Made by a program: the position numbers and the translations under genes | Notes under the pieces: model-generated | The model's database searches: none | Seen by the model: the letters and a program-made list of their open reading frames with translations, nothing else | What the model was told of the DNA's origin: nothing | Assembly: GCA_021811145.1 (NCBI GenBank) | Contig: JAJZPN010000004.1 | Span: forward strand, 36,854-100,853 | Source: Pseudomonadota bacterium | GTDB taxonomy: Bacteria > Pseudomonadota > Gammaproteobacteria > Burkholderiales > Ferrovaceae | Reading direction: 5' to 3' | Length of the DNA: 64,000 nucleotides | In this document: one piece after another, positions 61,922 through 64,000 of the stretch | Layout of the letters: each line of letters opens with the position of its first letter | Numbering within the stretch: position 1 is the stretch's first letter

Positions 61922-63121
61922 ATGACCGCGAAGTATTTTGATTATGTGATAGTGGGTGCCGGGATTGTCGGGCTCACGGTCGCATCAGAATTAAAACGTC
62001 GGCAACCTGCTGCATCAGTCGCGATTCTGGAAAAAGAGACTGCGCCGGGGATGCACGCCAGTGGGCGTAATAGCGGTGTCATGCACTGTGGCATCTACTA
62101 CGGGAGTGAAACCCTTAAGGCTAAGGTTTGCGCCGACGGTGCTCGGAGAATGATTGAGTTTGCCGAAGTTGAGGGTATCGCTGTCAACCGCTGCGGAAAG
62201 GTAATTCTTGCGACGAGTGAGGAACAACTCCCGACAGTTGAAAAATTGCTTCGCAATGCCCAAGAAAATCAAATTGAGGCCGAGCGTATCGATATGCATC
62301 AACTGAATGAGATTGAGCCCTACGCTGCACATGGCGTAGCAGCAATTTACTGCCCGAGTACAGCTGTAATTGATAGTGCAGCGATTGTGCAACGGATAAG
62401 AGAGAAGTTAATCAATCAAGGCGTTCAATTCTTTTTTGATTGTGCGTTTCAGGGGCGTGAGAAAAGTAGAAATATCAAAACTGCGCACGGCGATATTGTT
62501 TACGGGTTCTTAATCAATTGTGCAGGCGCCTACGCGGATGCTATCGCAAAATCCTTTGGGATTGGCGACGAATATGCACTGGTGCCGTTTAAGGGTATTT
62601 ACTGGAAGCTCAGTCAGGCGGCGAATCACAAGGTGCGTGCCAATATTTACCCTGTGCCAGATGTATCCATGCCATTCCTCGGCGTGCACTTGACGAGAGT
62701 AATCAGCGGGGACGTCTATGTGGGGCCTACCGCGATTCCGGCATTTGGCCGAGAGAACTATGGGCTAATACAGGGTATGAATTTGGCGGAATCATTGGAG
62801 ATCGGTTACCAGCTCGTGGGCATGTATCTGCGAAATGAAAATAACTTCCGTAAATTGGCTCATGTCGAAATGGGTAAGTACAATAAGAAAAATTTTCTGG
62901 CTGCTGCGCAGAAGCTTATGCCATCGCTAAAAGAGGCCGACATGGTTCCAACACCCAAGGTCGGTATTCGACCTCAACTAGTGAATACGCGTACGCGTAA
63001 GCTCGAAATGGATTACATCTTAGTTATTACGGATGACTCATTGCATGTCATGAATGCTATATCACCGGCATTCACTAGTTCGTTGGCTTTTGCTGAGCTA
63101 ATCGTCGACAAAATCTGTTGA
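61922..63121 (+). CDS. lhgO: LhgO-like FAD-dependent oxidase
   Basis: The 399-residue DAO-fold flavoprotein has the FAD motif VIVGAGIVGLTVASEL at about residues 8-23, 'HASGRNSGVMHCGIYY' and the C-terminal flavin contact (AISPAFTSSLAFAE). The closest named family is L-2-hydroxyglutarate oxidase/dehydrogenase. Its location as the last gene of a sugar-nucleotide operon is unusual for that role, so it may oxidise a sugar-derived hydroxy acid instead. Product assignment is by family only. Confidence 0.85.
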   Translation: MTAKYFDYVIVGAGIVGLTVASELKRRQPAASVAILEKETAPGMHASGRNSGVMHCGIYYGSETLKAKVCADGARRMIEFAEVEGIAVNRCGKVILATSEEQLPTVEKLLRNAQENQIEAERIDMHQLNEIEPYAAHGVAAIYCPSTAVIDSAAIVQRIREKLINQGVQFFFDCAFQGREKSRNIKTAHGDIVYGFLINCAGAYADAIAKSFGIGDEYALVPFKGIYWKLSQAANHKVRANIYPVPDVSMPFLGVHLTRVISGDVYVGPTAIPAFGRENYGLIQGMNLAESLEIGYQLVGMYLRNENNFRKLAHVEMGKYNKKNFLAAAQKLMPSLKEADMVPTPKVGIRPQLVNTRTRKLEMDYILVITDDSLHVMNAISPAFTSSLAFAELIVDKIC

Positions 63122-63707
63122 TAAATGCATATACCCTTAAACTGGCCTGATCAATTAAATCAATATTGGTTGAATTTTTAGATCGATACGGCAAGATTAG
63201 TATATTAAAAAATATTTCTTCCGGTGTGAAGACTAGAAGCGGATGCCTAGATTCTTGGGGATAATATCAAGGCTGAATTAACTAGCTTTGACTTGTGGTA
63301 ATTAGCAATCAGGTTGGAGAGTGTCAAGTATTATGCAAAAGTGTGATGTAGAAAAGTTACATGATCAGATCTCTTTAGGGCTTAAAATTTACAACTCATA
63401 AATTGATGTTTGTTTCTATTGTTTCCATCATTTAGATTTCTCACAAAAGTGTTCCTATAGAAAACCGAGTCTTTCAATCAATAAAGCTGTAGTTACAGGA
63501 TTCAACATTAATCAGTCACATTCTAGTGATGATTGGCGACAAAGTCATAGCTCGAATTATATAGAAAAGAGAGAATGCTATGAATACTTGTAAAGTAAAT
63601 GTAATTAGATATTTTGGAATCAATAAGCTACTAGAGGAATGTTTCATAGCACATTCAAATAGTGGAATTAATTTATATTTATTAAAATAGTTTTCTGAAT
63701 TTATAGC
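63122..63707. other. Gene-poor AT-rich stretch after the heptose operon
   Basis: About 590 nt with stops in all frames every few dozen codons. The composition drops to strongly AT-rich. I see no transposase fragment, no clear terminator after lhgO and no RNA gene. It separates two cassettes of the surface-glycan locus. Confidence 0.5.
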
Positions 63708-64000
63708 ATGGTAAATCTTCGTAATAAAAAAAAGCTTGTAATAGCAGATCCTTCATTTGAAAACTGGGTCGGACATCATGCACCTTATGATTTTGCAATT
63801 ATTGAAGCAGCAAAAGATGAATGGATTCCTATTGTATGGGCAGCAAAGAAAGTAAAAACTGATCTTGTCTCTAAGTCGAAATATGTAAGACAAATTTATT
63901 CAACATCAGCATGGGGAAAGCGGTTTGCTTTGAAAGAGAAACCGTCGATTATTTTATTAGCAGTACGTGTGGTGTTTTATTCGTTACTTTTTGTCTTAAA
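63708..64000 (+). CDS. Partial gene, possible glycosyltransferase N-terminus
   Basis: An ATG at 63708 opens a frame that runs off the window end (97 codons visible). The start reads KKLVIADPSFENWVGHHAPY, where a GHH motif after a short beta strand resembles the acceptor side of GT-B glycosyltransferases. A hydrophobic stretch begins near residue 80. The gene is AT-rich, unlike the heptose operon. The call is tentative because most of the protein is missing. Confidence 0.5.
   Translation, partial: MVNLRNKKKLVIADPSFENWVGHHAPYDFAIIEAAKDEWIPIVWAAKKVKTDLVSKSKYVRQIYSTSAWGKRFALKEKPSIILLAVRVVFYSLLFVL

Noticed and set aside
63336..63402. Mini-ORF in the AT-rich gap
   Set aside because: About 22 codons, no ribosome binding site and no similarity.

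Overview
The window reads as a stretch of chromosome from a moderately AT-rich betaproteobacterium. The evidence is the gene families and their order: argS-priA-hemE-gltDB-aroBK beside a PBP1a gene, a gap-pgk-pyk-purC operon beside a CbbR-like LysR regulator, a zapA-6S RNA pair, kdtA/waaC, Neisseria-type argA-yggX, and a MarR-type EPS-associated regulator before a polysaccharide locus. A CbbR-like regulator next to a glycolytic/Calvin-cycle gene set hints at an autotroph (for example a Nitrosomonadales/Ferrovales-like lineage). No RuBisCO gene is in the window and I do not name a species.

Region 1 (1-23.5 kb) is housekeeping DNA: arginyl-tRNA synthetase (partial), primosomal helicase, haem synthesis (hemE, hemB, hemL), glutamate synthase, shikimate genes, a bifunctional penicillin-binding protein, the GTPase EngB, thiamine synthesis (thiE, thiD, thiC), rubredoxin, undecaprenyl-diphosphatase, an isoaspartyl methyltransferase-like protein and GreB. 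Genes are tightly packed, often with overlaps.

Region 2 (23.6-51.4 kb) is core DNA punctuated by five toxin-antitoxin-like or Fic modules. Core parts are LPS inner-core genes (waaA, waaC, a sugar epimerase, a glycosyltransferase, msbA), division genes (zapB-like, zapA) with 6S RNA, the CbbR-like regulator and gap-pgk-pyk-purC, then rsmE, argA, yggX, phoU, rpiA, ilvA and an aldehyde dehydrogenase. The modules are mobile mystery proteins A/B (Xre plus Fic), a solitary class II Fic protein, PrlF/YhaV, a ParC-like protein followed by a wrecked parE toxin gene, and an Xre/RES pair. Most carry an obvious inverted repeat upstream that looks like an autoregulatory operator.

Region 3 (51.5-57.6 kb) encodes envelope functions: a secreted metallophosphoesterase, a 14-TM MFS exporter, a ChaN-like protein, a tiny glycine-rich lipoprotein, a membrane-anchored LTXXQ-like protein and a WecA-type phosphoglycosyltransferase.

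Region 4 (57.7-64 kb) starts a surface polysaccharide locus: the EPS-associated MarR regulator, an ABC-2 exporter (Wzm/Wzt), a heptose-phosphate nucleotidyltransferase, a GmhA-like isomerase, an SDR epimerase/dehydratase and an LhgO-like FAD oxidase in one tight operon. A gene-poor AT-rich gap and the start of another probable surface-carbohydrate gene follow at the window edge. The 58.1-63.1 kb operon has visibly more GC-ending codons than its flanks and looks acquired.

I found no CRISPR array, tRNA, rRNA or intact insertion sequence.
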